NCBI RefSeq assembly: GCF_014841135.1 | Contig: NZ_JACYTN010000016.1 | Span: 1-64,000 of the forward strand | DNA length: 64,000 bases | Source of the DNA: Paenibacillus arenosi | Lineage (GTDB): Bacteria; Bacillota; Bacilli; Paenibacillales; Paenibacillaceae | Direction: 5' to 3' | Shown: piece after piece, positions 25,616 through 34,096 of the stretch | Position numbering within the stretch: the first letter of the stretch is position 1 | How the letters are laid out: every line of letters begins with the position of its first letter | Notes under the pieces: model-generated | What the model was told of the DNA's origin: nothing | The model's input: only the letters and a program-made list of their open reading frames with translations | Database searches by the model: none | Made by a program: the position numbers and the translations under genes

Positions 25616-26677
25616 TTATGATAATTGCCCTGTCTCTGCTTCCCACTTGGCTATTTCTTCTCGCACCCGAGGCGCTACCTCTGTTCCTAACAATTCGATA
25701 GCTCTCATTACCTCTGCATGAGGCATCGTAGCAATCGGTACATACATCATGAAACGTGTAATGCCGACCTGTTTGCGAAGGTGAATAATTTTTTGAGCAA
25801 CCGTCTCCGGATCGCCAACATACAGCGCGCCATCAAAGCTGCGCGCAGCATCATAACTAGAGCGGTCATAGTGCACCCAACCTCGCTCTCTTCCGATTTT
25901 GTTCATACCTGCCTGCGTTGACGGGAAAAAGGTATTAGCCGCCAGCTCCGTATTTTCCGCAACAAACCCTAACGAATGTGAACCTACTCTAAGCTTCAAC
26001 ACATCATGACCGGCGTGGCTTGCTGCTCTTTTATAAAGCTGTACAAGTGGGGCAAATCGCAGCGGACTCCCTCCGATTATTGCGAGCATTAACGGCAGTC
26101 CCATAAGACCTGCACGAATAACAGATTCCTGATTGCCTCCACTGCCAATCCATACAGGCAAAGGGCTCTGAACAGGGCGAGGATATACACCCAAATTGTT
26201 AATCGCCGGGCGATGCCCACCTTTCCAAATTACTTTTTCCGATTCTCTAATCATCAGAAGCAATTCCAGTTGTTCTTGAAACAGCTCATCATAGTCATTC
26301 AAATCGTAGCCGAACAACGGAAAAGATTCGATAAAGGAGCCTCTTCCCGCCATTATCTCCGCACGTCCATTTGAAAGGCCATCAAGGGTAGAAAAGTCTT
26401 GAAACACACGTACAGGATCAGAGGAAGATATCACCGTTACTGCACTAGTCAACCGAATCCGCTTCGTCTGTGTCGCTGCTGCAGACAATACAACAGCTGG
26501 CGAAGACGCTGCGTAATCTTTCCGATGATGCTCACCTATTCCGAACACATCTAGTCCCACTTGATCAGCAAGCACAATCTCCTCGACTACTTCACGCAGC
26601 CGCTGTGCATGACTGATGACTTCACCGGTATGAACGTCCGGCGTTGTTTCGACAAACGAAGTAATCCCTATTTCCAC
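25616..26677 (-). CDS. LLM-class flavin-dependent oxidoreductase
   Basis: A 353-residue luciferase-like TIM-barrel enzyme, which would use reduced FMN/F420-type cofactor and oxygen. Typical blocks are GIGEHHRKDYAASSPAVVLSAAA, RIRLTSAVTVISSSDPVRV and PVWIGSGGNQESV. The GTG start at 26677 is preferred: AAGGAGAG lies 7 bases upstream, and the longer frame adds 16 non-conserved residues. It sits between an MFS exporter and an esterase, consistent with a small catabolic or detoxification operon under the divergent TetR regulator. Confidence 0.9.
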   Translation of the reverse strand: MEIGITSFVETTPDVHTGEVISHAQRLREVVEEIVLADQVGLDVFGIGEHHRKDYAASSPAVVLSAAATQTKRIRLTSAVTVISSSDPVRVFQDFSTLDGLSNGRAEIMAGRGSFIESFPLFGYDLNDYDELFQEQLELLLMIRESEKVIWKGGHRPAINNLGVYPRPVQSPLPVWIGSGGNQESVIRAGLMGLPLMLAIIGGSPLRFAPLVQLYKRAASHAGHDVLKLRVGSHSLGFVAENTELAANTFFPSTQAGMNKIGRERGWVHYDRSSYDAARSFDGALYVGDPETVAQKIIHLRKQVGITRFMMYVPIATMPHAEVMRAIELLGTEVAPRVREEIAKWEAETGQLS

Positions 26678-26774
26678 AGAACATCTCTCCTTAATCAAAA
26701 ATGAAAGCAACCTATCATTCGCCAATATGAATTTGCATGTTTATAGCATTTCATTTTCACAGACACCCAATGTC

Positions 26775-28058
26775 TTATCGGGCTGCAATCATTGACCTCT
26801 TCGTCACTGCCCAAAATAGCAAAGCCAATGCACTGACTGAAGCGCCGAGCAAACATACTCCGGCCCAGCCATAATGAGCATACATATAGGTCGCAGCAAT
26901 TGAACCCGCTGCACTGCCAATGGAATAGAACACCATGTAACCCGCAGTAAGCCGACTTCGCGCCTCGGGCCGCAGCGCTAAAATCATGCTTTGATTCGTA
27001 ACGTGTACGGCCTGCACGGCCAAATCCAAAAGGACAATACCAATGACCAGCGCAAACAGCGACTGCTCGGTATAACGAATGAGAAACCATGATACAAACA
27101 GTAGGAGTAAGGCATAGCCCGTTGTCCTCTGTCCATAACCTCGATCTGCGAGTCTTCCAGCTCGCGCCGCACCTAACACTCCAGCCACTCCTGCAAGACC
27201 AAAGGCCCCAATTGCCGTATGCGAAAGAGATAATGGCGGCGCACTAAGCGGCAGGACCAATGACGTCCATAAAATGTTGAAGTCAGCAAAAATGAGCATA
27301 GCGAGAACCGCGCGGATACGTAGTACCCGTTCTTGTGCAAACAGCACAAACACCGACTTAAGAAGTTGAGGATATGTTAGAGTCCTGACCTTGCGTTCAA
27401 CATTGGGCAGAACCCTCATAAATACAACTATCGTAAGGAGCATACATGCGGCAGAGAGCAGGTAAACAGAGCGCCAATCGGCAAAATCCGTTACGATTCC
27501 TGCAAACGTTCGTGCAAGCAATATCCCTATTACAATGCCGCTTGTTACGATGCCAACGACTCGCCCTCGCTCGGCAGAGGCGGCCATGGTGGCTGCAAAT
27601 GCCACAATTGTCTGTGTCACAACCGCAAGCAATCCTACCAATGCCATTCCTACGAATAGCGCCAAGCTAGTGGAAGCAGTGCCTACGATAACTAGGGCAA
27701 TCACAGATAGCAGCATTTGACCAATGATTAAACGACGCTGGTTCAGTAAATCTCCGAGCGGCACCAGCAGCAACAGCCCCACTGCATAAAAGATTTGCGT
27801 GATCGTAATGAGGATACCAATGATAGACTGATCAACGCCGAATTCACTCGAAAGATTATTGAGCAGTGGTTGTGCAAAATAGATATTGGCCACGGACATC
27901 CCGCAAGCCACCGCACACAGCAGGGTCACATAACGAGAAATAGTAGAACGCTGCGTGCCAGCTTCGGCCTCGACCAACCCTTGCTTCCCTTGTAGCAGAA
28001 TCATTGACCTGTCGCCATCGCCTACACCCTCTTCCAGAACCTCCTTCATGTTGTGCAT
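26775..28058 (-). CDS. MFS exporter controlled by the divergent TetR regulator
   Basis: A 427-residue, 12-helix major facilitator protein of the DHA1 type (VANIYFAQPLLNNLSSEFGV in helix 1, LLLVPLGDLLNQRRLIIGQ as motif A). GGAGGGGAGG overlaps the start region. A hydrophilic N-terminus of about 40 residues precedes helix 1. Between it and the divergent tetR gene lie two related palindromes, so expression is very probably TetR-controlled. The monooxygenase gene follows after 97 bases. Confidence 0.88.
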   Translation of the reverse strand: MHNMKEVLEEGVGDGDRSMILLQGKQGLVEAEAGTQRSTISRYVTLLCAVACGMSVANIYFAQPLLNNLSSEFGVDQSIIGILITITQIFYAVGLLLLVPLGDLLNQRRLIIGQMLLSVIALVIVGTASTSLALFVGMALVGLLAVVTQTIVAFAATMAASAERGRVVGIVTSGIVIGILLARTFAGIVTDFADWRSVYLLSAACMLLTIVVFMRVLPNVERKVRTLTYPQLLKSVFVLFAQERVLRIRAVLAMLIFADFNILWTSLVLPLSAPPLSLSHTAIGAFGLAGVAGVLGAARAGRLADRGYGQRTTGYALLLLFVSWFLIRYTEQSLFALVIGIVLLDLAVQAVHVTNQSMILALRPEARSRLTAGYMVFYSIGSAAGSIAATYMYAHYGWAGVCLLGASVSALALLFWAVTKRSMIAAR

Positions 28059-28090
28059 ACCTCCCCTCCAATCTCATCATGATGACAATT

Positions 28091-28120
28091 AAAATAACAT
28101 ACCGATCAGTATGTTATTTT
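28091..28120. promoter_or_regulatory. TetR operator 1, near the MFS gene
   Basis: Twelve-base arms AAAATAACATAC and GTATGTTATTTT are perfect complements around CGATCA. The core CATACCGATCAGTATG resembles operator 2. It lies 33 bases upstream of the MFS start. Confidence 0.7.
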
Positions 28121-28270
28121 GTTCAGCAAATATAACGTCACATTCCTAATCCTGTCAACATCTTTATTATTGCTTCGTTCTTATATATCAGCAAATCATT
28201 TGCACATTCGATACATTTAGTATCATAATTGCATTTGAGGTTTGACAAGAAAGGCAGCAAATTATAATAT

Positions 28271-28298
28271 TATTTCATACTGATTGGTACGAAAATAA
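28271..28298. promoter_or_regulatory. TetR operator 2, near tetR
   Basis: The core CATACTGATTGGTACG shares the CATAC-YGATYR-GTAYG pattern with operator 1 and has complementary flanks (TATTT/AAATA). It lies about 24 bases upstream of the tetR start, which suits autoregulation. Confidence 0.6.
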
Positions 28299-28321
28299 AT
28301 CCAAGATGACAAGAGGGCGGA

Positions 28322-28906
28322 ATGATGGCAAGAACTCGTGAATTTGACGAAGAAAAAGTACTAGATGCGGCAATGCAGTTATTTTGGGAAAAGGGATATG
28401 AAGCTACTTCATTGAGTGACCTAACTTCCAGAATGGGAATTACACGGCCGAGTATATACTCCACCTTCGGAGACAAGAAAGAGTTGTTCGAAGCTGCACT
28501 GCGCACATATACGATGGCTCGCGCTTCCGAGATGCGGGCCAAGCTTCAGGGCAATCCTTCTGTAAAAGAAGCATTTCGCAATTTTTTTGAAGATGTAGTT
28601 GCCGAAGAAACCTCAGGAGAGCTCAGCCGTGGCTGTTTCTGTATCAATACGATGGTCGAACTTGCCCCTCACGATGAGAAGTTCGAAATTCTCACAAGAG
28701 AACATCAAATGTATCTATCTGTTATTTTCCAAGAAGCTATTGAACGCGGGATACAGTCAGGCGAGCTAAAGACAGTTTCGGATGCGAAAGCTTTAGCTCA
28801 AGCGCTAATTACGTCATTAATCGGACTTACGGTTATTTTGAAATCTCGCCCGCAGCGAGCTTTTGTGGATAACACATTAGAAGTGACACTTTCTTTGCTT
28901 AAATAA
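28322..28906 (+). CDS. TetR/AcrR-family transcriptional regulator
   Basis: A 194-residue repressor. The N-terminal helix-turn-helix reads LFWEKGYEATSLSDLTSRMGITRPSIYSTFG, followed by a ligand domain that contains the RGCFCINTMVELAP segment typical of the YxaF/AcrR-like TetR_C group. Two ATG codons in tandem (28322, 28325) follow AGAGGG; the second has the better spacing. It is divergent from the MFS/monooxygenase/esterase operon with two matching operators between, so those genes are its likely targets. Confidence 0.92.
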   Translation: MMARTREFDEEKVLDAAMQLFWEKGYEATSLSDLTSRMGITRPSIYSTFGDKKELFEAALRTYTMARASEMRAKLQGNPSVKEAFRNFFEDVVAEETSGELSRGCFCINTMVELAPHDEKFEILTREHQMYLSVIFQEAIERGIQSGELKTVSDAKALAQALITSLIGLTVILKSRPQRAFVDNTLEVTLSLLK

Positions 28907-29003
28907 AGTCGGAATAACCAACTCCATTTCTTTTACACATAGTTGGCCATAAAAAATCACTAGAACCCATCGAAAATCCTTAGTCGCTCCCTTGCACAGC
29001 AAA

Positions 29004-29039
29004 AAAGCCAGTTAGCTCGAAGTCGAACTAGCTGGCTTT
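29004..29039 (-). terminator. terminator of the vanZ-like gene
   Basis: AAAGCCAG pairs with CTGGCTTT, and the inner bases pair partly. On the minus strand the stem is followed by six U residues. It overlaps the vanZ stop codon and may also slow transcription from tetR. Confidence 0.65.
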
Positions 29040-29546
29040 ACATGTTGGCTTAGAAGTACTTTTTTCCTCCATGACCCGCAATCGAATGAGGCAATGTCCT
29101 AATATGCCCCCAAGTGTATTTAGAATCAGATCATCAACATCAAAGTTGCCGATAGAAAACAAGAGCTGCGCGCTTTCCAAACTCAAACTTATAGCCAAGG
29201 AACCAACGAGCACGATGAAAAACGTACCTTTTTTGTTTTTTAACAACAGCGTCAGAAAAATGCCGAGTGGCACAAAGAGCCCGATGTTGCCAAACACCTG
29301 AATGAAATCATTCATTGACTGACCTTCCATATTTTCAGATATTTGCTTAAACGGAACTAAATTGCCTACTTGCAGCCTATCTATAATGGAATGAGGATCT
29401 TCTATATTCGACTGTAGTTGATGCATCATAAAGCTTAAATTAATAGAATGAAACTTAAATAAAATAATTTTGAGCAATGTGTACAAATATAAAGCAAATG
29501 CGCCGATTAGCAGCCAATGGCTATTCATTATCTTCGTTTGTTTCAT
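29028..29546 (-). CDS. VanZ-family membrane protein
   Basis: A 172-residue protein with four or five membrane helices. It shows the VanZ-like pattern: N-PF-x-x-I after helix 1 (GNLVPFKQI), NIGLFVPLGIFLTLL, and SLSLESAQLLFSIGNFDVDDLILNTLGGILG, the usual family signature. VanZ-like proteins are linked to teicoplanin and lipoglycopeptide tolerance and other envelope traits, but the biochemical role is unsettled. AAAGGTAGGG precedes the ATG. It is alone, with its own terminator. Confidence 0.88.
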   Translation of the reverse strand: MKQTKIMNSHWLLIGAFALYLYTLLKIILFKFHSINLSFMMHQLQSNIEDPHSIIDRLQVGNLVPFKQISENMEGQSMNDFIQVFGNIGLFVPLGIFLTLLLKNKKGTFFIVLVGSLAISLSLESAQLLFSIGNFDVDDLILNTLGGILGHCLIRLRVMEEKSTSKPTCKAS

Positions 29547-29691
29547 TTCGCATCCCTACCTTTCATCATACAAAGATAAGGGATGAAGCTTAAAAATGTG
29601 GTGGGATAAAAATAAAATTTATATTAAGTTTGTTCCGAGCGCTTCAATTGTAGCTCTTTCACAAGCTGCGGCACCCAAGCAGCATTCCAAA

Positions 29692-31083
29692 CTATTTAAA
29701 CACTTTTTTAATCCACTTCAGTTTATTTTCATATGGAGGGAATAAGAAGCCTAGGTCAAATTTTGTACTCTTTTTCATAATGCTCTTATGATGTGAGAAT
29801 AGATCAAAACTAAACTTCCCATGATACGCACCCATTCCTGAATTCCCTACCCCGCCAAACGGCAAATGGTGATTAACCACATGTGAAATCGTATCATTGA
29901 CACAGCCACCACCAAATGAAACTCGACTCAACACTTCTTGTTCAACCATTTTATCTTCCGTAAACACGTATAGGGCCAAAGGCTTCGGCTGCTTATTTAT
30001 AGTCTGAATTGCACCTTCTAGCGAGCTATACTCCATAATCGGCAAGATTGGCCCAAAAATCTCATCCAGCATAGCTGCGTCTGACCAAGACTTTGCTTCC
30101 AGCACAGTAGGTTCAATGTATCGTTCTTCTCTAACCGATTTCCCTCCAAATAGTAGATTTGATTTATCCTTCTCTATAATAGAAACAAGTCTATCGAACT
30201 GACGCTCATTCACGATTCGCCCGTAATCTTTGCTTTGTATCGCATTTTCCCCGTAATAATGACGAATGACTTCTTTCATTTTTGAGAGGAATTGTTGCTT
30301 TACTTCAGAATGAACTAATAAATAGTCGGGTGCAACACAGGTCTGCCCTGTATTCAAAAATTTGCCCCACACAATTCTTTTCGCCGCCATTTCTAAATTC
30401 GCCGTGCGGTCCACGATTACGGGACTTTTCCCACCAAGCTCTAACGTTACTGGAACGAGATTTTTCGCAGCAGCTTCCATGACAATTTTTCCGACAGCGA
30501 CACTTCCTGTGAAAAAGATATAGTCAAAAGGCGCATGAATGAGTTGAGAGGTTATTTCTCTTTCTCCCTCTACTACTCGAATATATTCCTCATTGAATGT
30601 TTCCTTTATCATTTTGTGGACGATAGCCGCTACATTGGGTGTGTTCTCAGAAGGCTTAAGTACCACGCAGTTCCCGGTTGCAATCGCACCAACAAGTGGA
30701 TCGATTAACAATTGAAATGGATAATTAAACGGACCGATAATTAACACCGTTCCATAAGGCTCTTTCATAATGTAACTGCTAGATGGATACAAATAAAAAG
30801 GCGTTTTTATCTTTTCAGGCTTCATCCATTTTTTCAAATTTTTCATCATATACTGAATCGCGTTTAATGCGAGTCCTACCTCTGTTGCATAAGCTTCAAA
30901 TTCGCTTTTTCCTAAATCCTTATATAAGGCTTCATGAATTTGAGTTTCATAGCGCTGGATCGCTGTTCTTAACTTCTCTAGTTGCTGCAATCGAAATTCC
31001 AAACTAGTAGTCGATCCTTTATGAAAAAATTGCTTATGCTCAGCAACAATAGATTGTACATCAATGGTTTCTACTTGATTCAT
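29692..31083 (-). CDS. NAD(P)-dependent aldehyde dehydrogenase (YwdH/fatty-aldehyde type)
   Basis: A 463-residue dehydrogenase of the short, C-terminally hydrophobic class 3 group. Catalytic and cofactor motifs are present: IIGPFNYPFQLLIDPL, FTGSVAVGK, the glutamate in LELGGKSP and the cysteine in NTGQTCVAPD. AGGAGGGC precedes the ATG. It has a promoter region with a 20-bp operator identical, in opposite orientation, to the one in front of the upstream arsR gene, so it is likely controlled by that ArsR. It may oxidise a fatty aldehyde linked to the biosynthetic operon further upstream; that link is inference. Confidence 0.92.
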   Translation of the reverse strand: MNQVETIDVQSIVAEHKQFFHKGSTTSLEFRLQQLEKLRTAIQRYETQIHEALYKDLGKSEFEAYATEVGLALNAIQYMMKNLKKWMKPEKIKTPFYLYPSSSYIMKEPYGTVLIIGPFNYPFQLLIDPLVGAIATGNCVVLKPSENTPNVAAIVHKMIKETFNEEYIRVVEGEREITSQLIHAPFDYIFFTGSVAVGKIVMEAAAKNLVPVTLELGGKSPVIVDRTANLEMAAKRIVWGKFLNTGQTCVAPDYLLVHSEVKQQFLSKMKEVIRHYYGENAIQSKDYGRIVNERQFDRLVSIIEKDKSNLLFGGKSVREERYIEPTVLEAKSWSDAAMLDEIFGPILPIMEYSSLEGAIQTINKQPKPLALYVFTEDKMVEQEVLSRVSFGGGCVNDTISHVVNHHLPFGGVGNSGMGAYHGKFSFDLFSHHKSIMKKSTKFDLGFLFPPYENKLKWIKKVFK

Positions 31084-31143
31084 TATGATGCCCTCCTAAG
31101 ATTATGCTTATAATTAAACATGCTAATGAAATATATAATTTCT

Positions 31144-31163
31144 AAACGTTTAAACACTTAAAC
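31144..31163. promoter_or_regulatory. ArsR operator copy A, upstream of aldehyde dehydrogenase
   Basis: AAACGTTTAAACACTTAAAC, 61-80 bases upstream of the dehydrogenase start. It is the exact reverse complement of the 20-base element in front of arsR. The inner AAACGTTT is itself palindromic. Confidence 0.65.
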
Positions 31164-31172
31164 AAATAAAGT

Positions 31173-31203
31173 GTAAAAGAAACCTTTAGACATCCTCTAA
31201 AGG
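31173..31203 (-). terminator. terminator of the arsR gene
   Basis: CCTTTAGA (31183-31190) pairs perfectly with TCTAAAGG (31196-31203) across 5 bases. On the minus strand TTTCTTTTA follows. It overlaps the arsR stop codon, so the dehydrogenase gene relies mainly on its own promoter. Confidence 0.7.
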
Positions 31204-31502
31204 CAATCACGTTCAACAAATGATAATAGTTCTTTTAATGATGCTACAGCATCTCCTAATGTTAAAGAATAGTATCGCTCCGTCCCACGCTTCTCAACTT
31301 CCACTAAACCTTGCTGCTTCAACAACTGTAGATGATGCGAAATGGCTGGTCGTGAAAGGACGGAATGCTCCGTTATATCATTAACAGTCAAAGCATCGTT
31401 TTCACTTAGTAGTAAAATGATATCTTGGCGGTTTGGATCCATTAACAGTTGAAAAAGAGGGGTACATTTACGAAACTGCTCTAATGCTTGTTTACCCACC
31501 AT
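31197..31502 (-). CDS. ArsR-family regulator without a visible metal site
   Basis: A 101-residue winged-helix repressor. The recognition helix is HSVLSRPAISHHLQLLKQQG and the wing VEVEKRGTERYYSL. The start at 31502 has AAAGGAGGG close upstream; the five-codon longer GTG form has none. No cysteine cluster is present in helix 3 (DALTVNDITEHS) or helix 5 apart from the penultimate cysteine, so it probably senses something other than a thiophilic metal. Identical 20-bp elements flank it, one in its own promoter region and one in front of the aldehyde dehydrogenase. Confidence 0.88.
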   Translation of the reverse strand: MVGKQALEQFRKCTPLFQLLMDPNRQDIILLLSENDALTVNDITEHSVLSRPAISHHLQLLKQQGLVEVEKRGTERYYSLTLGDAVASLKELLSFVERDCL

Positions 31503-31522
31503 ACTCCCTCCTTTCACAATAC

Positions 31523-31542
31523 GTTTAAGTGTTTAAACGTTT
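31523..31542. promoter_or_regulatory. ArsR operator copy B, in the arsR promoter
   Basis: GTTTAAGTGTTTAAACGTTT, an exact inverted copy of the element at 31144-31163. It covers about +6 to +25 of the predicted arsR transcript, a position suited to repression. Confidence 0.65.
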
Positions 31543-31546
31543 CACT

Positions 31547-31585
31547 ATATGATTAATCATATTACACGTATTGTTCCTCTGTCAA
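31547..31585 (-). promoter_or_regulatory. arsR promoter with palindrome over the -10 box
   Basis: On the minus strand TTGACA (31580-31585) and TATGAT (31556-31561) are 18 bases apart. The -10 box is inside the perfect 16-base palindrome ATATGATTAATCATAT (31547-31562), a possible second regulator site. Confidence 0.55.
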
Positions 31586-31616
31586 AGTTAAGATTTGCGT
31601 TCTATCTCCGATGAAC

Positions 31617-32762
31617 CTAAAAGCGATGTTTTCTTGCCATCGGTTCTATCCATGTATCCAATATCCAACGTAGTGCTTTCCATACCCTTTGTTTATTAGG
31701 TGGCAAATGAGCATAATACACGTAGCTGTATTCAATCTCCTGTTTGGCGCCACGATTTCGTTTGAACTCTCCGGCCCCAGCACTACAATGACAAATTAAA
31801 TCTTTTTCGATAGAATCCATTGTAATAAGGAGGGAAAGAATACGGTATAAGCCTTGCTGCTGATCAGAGTTGGTATCATAGCCAAGGATAGGCGTAGTCA
31901 TCACTCCATCCCTAATAAAATAAGCAATGACACCATCTATGGTATCTCCTTTTTTTATGGCCTTTATCTCAAATAAATGGTGATTAAGAGCATTCCATAA
32001 ATAATCGGGTGTAAACATTGGATTATGCCTAGAGTATTTTCTAATATAGAGTTGGTTGTATAACTCGAAAATTTGTAAAATATCCTCTTTTGTAAGTCCA
32101 TCATTCGTAATGATTTCATACTTGCTTTTCTTTAATAGACTTTTATCGTTTAATAAGTCTTTTCGCTTTTTTGAATTCATTTCTTTATAGTGTTTTGGAT
32201 CAAATAAATAGATAGAGCGAGACATCATTTTACTGTAACCTACTGCAGATAATGCTTGTGTAATGGTAGGATATAATTCGTTATTTAAAGAGCGAAATAG
32301 AATCGTATGTTCAGGATATTTCTCAACAAATACATTCGTAATCTGTTCGATTTGCTGTTCGTTGATAGCATGATAAAGATTCGTTGACAGCATCCAATTA
32401 TTCACGACAATAACTTTATTCATATTCGTTCGTCGCAGCCAGCTTCCCATAAGATGAATCGGATAAGTTAGCAGCTTCTCTAACCATGGTTTTTTTAATT
32501 CCCATAACTCTTCTAATGCATAGGATACGTAATGGGTATAAGGAGAACATACATAGGAATTATCGAACTCCTCGTTATTTATCGTAACGGGCAAAATGAG
32601 ATCATCTATTTCTAATAGAAATAGATGCGTGTTAACATTTTCAATATATGCGGTAACGCCCTTTTCGAAAAAAGGCAGGAAGCTGTCTCTTACATAGGCT
32701 CCATCTTTTTTGGAGGCCCAGTCAATGCTGTGCAGGGAATGAGCATCATGCAATTTAATCAT
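31617..32762 (-). CDS. GNAT/FemAB-like acyltransferase, last gene of the biosynthetic operon
   Basis: A 381-residue protein. The C-terminal half (about 175-350) looks like an acyl-CoA or aminoacyl acyltransferase of the GNAT/FemAB fold: LFDPKHYKEMNSKKRKDLLN, an EIFELYNQLY-type helix, and FEIKAIKKGDTIDGVIAYF strands. The N-terminal half has no recognised domain. It is slightly truncated in motifs compared with classical GNATs, so the call is structural guesswork. Its ATG overlaps the stop of the adenylating-enzyme gene as ATGA. In the pathway it could acylate or aminoacylate the product. No terminator is obvious before arsR. Confidence 0.6.
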   Translation of the reverse strand: MIKLHDAHSLHSIDWASKKDGAYVRDSFLPFFEKGVTAYIENVNTHLFLLEIDDLILPVTINNEEFDNSYVCSPYTHYVSYALEELWELKKPWLEKLLTYPIHLMGSWLRRTNMNKVIVVNNWMLSTNLYHAINEQQIEQITNVFVEKYPEHTILFRSLNNELYPTITQALSAVGYSKMMSRSIYLFDPKHYKEMNSKKRKDLLNDKSLLKKSKYEIITNDGLTKEDILQIFELYNQLYIRKYSRHNPMFTPDYLWNALNHHLFEIKAIKKGDTIDGVIAYFIRDGVMTTPILGYDTNSDQQQGLYRILSLLITMDSIEKDLICHCSAGAGEFKRNRGAKQEIEYSYVYYAHLPPNKQRVWKALRWILDTWIEPMARKHRF

Positions 32763-34096
32763 ATCTGCCCACCATGCTTTACAAGGCTTTCTATTCTTTT
32801 TAATTTTTTATCATGCAATTGAATATCGTAATGTGAAAAGAAAATATTCGGTATAGCACACTTTTTAGTAGACCACAGTGCATGCAACTCTTGTATAACA
32901 TTGGATTGACATGATGCGAGATGTTCAGGTGGTGCTTCAAGTTTAATTTCAATGTTGTCTATGCGGTGCTGGATTACTTTAAATTGTTGAATTTCATTGG
33001 AGGCAAACATAATTGCTCTTCGAATGAAGTCAGGAAAAATAGATATCTCCCTATTATCCCATTCACTTCTGCCAATAAATATATCATCGCATCGACCATC
33101 AATTCGCTCTAAGGCTATAAAGGGAGAACCACAGCTGCAAGGCGTTTTTTTCTCAATTAAGATGTCATTGAGACGGTAGCGTATAATAGGCTGTGTTTTC
33201 CGCATGAAATCCGTAATAATGGGAACGAATATCCCGTTTTCTTGATCTAAGTATTCTTTTTCAATATGAACGAGATCTTCATTGATGTGTAACGTTCCCT
33301 GACTGCAGGTGGTAGCAAGAAACCCTTCTGTACATTGGTACACTTGGTGTACGGTCTGTTGGAACGTTGCACGAATAAACGTGCTATCCATATCTTCAAG
33401 CACCTCTGCTACAGAGATCATTTTTTGAGGACAAATGTTAATAAGTCCTTCTTGCTGCCAGGAAGCGATCTTTCGCAACATAGACGGAGGTGCAATTAAA
33501 ATAGATGGATTCACTTCATTTAATTGAGCGATATGCTGTTGAGACGAATCTAGTAAATCAAAAAAATGAAAGGAAATTCGCTTATTTTTTGTTGCTTCGT
33601 ATAAATTACTATTTGCACGCAAGAAAAAAGCAATCGTGTGTTTATGGAGAATGCTAGAAGGAAGCACCTTTCCAATAATCGAACCCGCCCACAGCGTTTG
33701 CTCTTCCTCGGAAACGAGAAAAACCCCACGATTTCCACTAGTGCCTGAAGATAAACCGACCGTTATATTACGAATAGTAGGAGAGAAATTCCGTGTCTTT
33801 TCTGCTTCAAATGCAACACGAAATGCTTCTTCTTTTGTAATATGAACGGTGTTTAAAGTATCAAAATGCTCCATCATTACTTCTTTATCAATGATAGGGA
33901 GCGCAGCCAAGTTTCCCTTTTGAATATCTTCTAAAAAAGGAGCATATAACTGGCGATAGAAAGGAGACTTCTCTATCGTGAACAACAATTGTTTTTTAAT
34001 TTGTTGGTTATGAAATCGTTCCAATTGTTCGCGATCGGAAAATCGCGAGCCATATTTTGTTTTCAAATATTGCTGGAGAATCCGAAATTTATTCAT
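32759..34096 (-). CDS. PaaK/F390-synthetase-like adenylating enzyme
   Basis: A 445-residue member of the phenylacetate-CoA ligase/coenzyme F390 synthetase group of AMP-forming enzymes. The nucleotide loop is GLSSGTSGNRGVFLVSEEE, and the C-terminal part has CSCGSPF followed by ERIDGRCDDIF, as in that family. The start at 34096 (MNKFRILQQYL) has AGGAG upstream and overlaps the hydrolase gene by eight bases; the longer frame adds 33 residues without support. It would activate a carboxylate as acyl-AMP, then pass it to a thiol, amine or hydroxyl. No CoA-dependence can be read from the sequence. Confidence 0.8.
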   Translation of the reverse strand: MNKFRILQQYLKTKYGSRFSDREQLERFHNQQIKKQLLFTIEKSPFYRQLYAPFLEDIQKGNLAALPIIDKEVMMEHFDTLNTVHITKEEAFRVAFEAEKTRNFSPTIRNITVGLSSGTSGNRGVFLVSEEEQTLWAGSIIGKVLPSSILHKHTIAFFLRANSNLYEATKNKRISFHFFDLLDSSQQHIAQLNEVNPSILIAPPSMLRKIASWQQEGLINICPQKMISVAEVLEDMDSTFIRATFQQTVHQVYQCTEGFLATTCSQGTLHINEDLVHIEKEYLDQENGIFVPIITDFMRKTQPIIRYRLNDILIEKKTPCSCGSPFIALERIDGRCDDIFIGRSEWDNREISIFPDFIRRAIMFASNEIQQFKVIQHRIDNIEIKLEAPPEHLASCQSNVIQELHALWSTKKCAIPNIFFSHYDIQLHDKKLKRIESLVKHGGQI

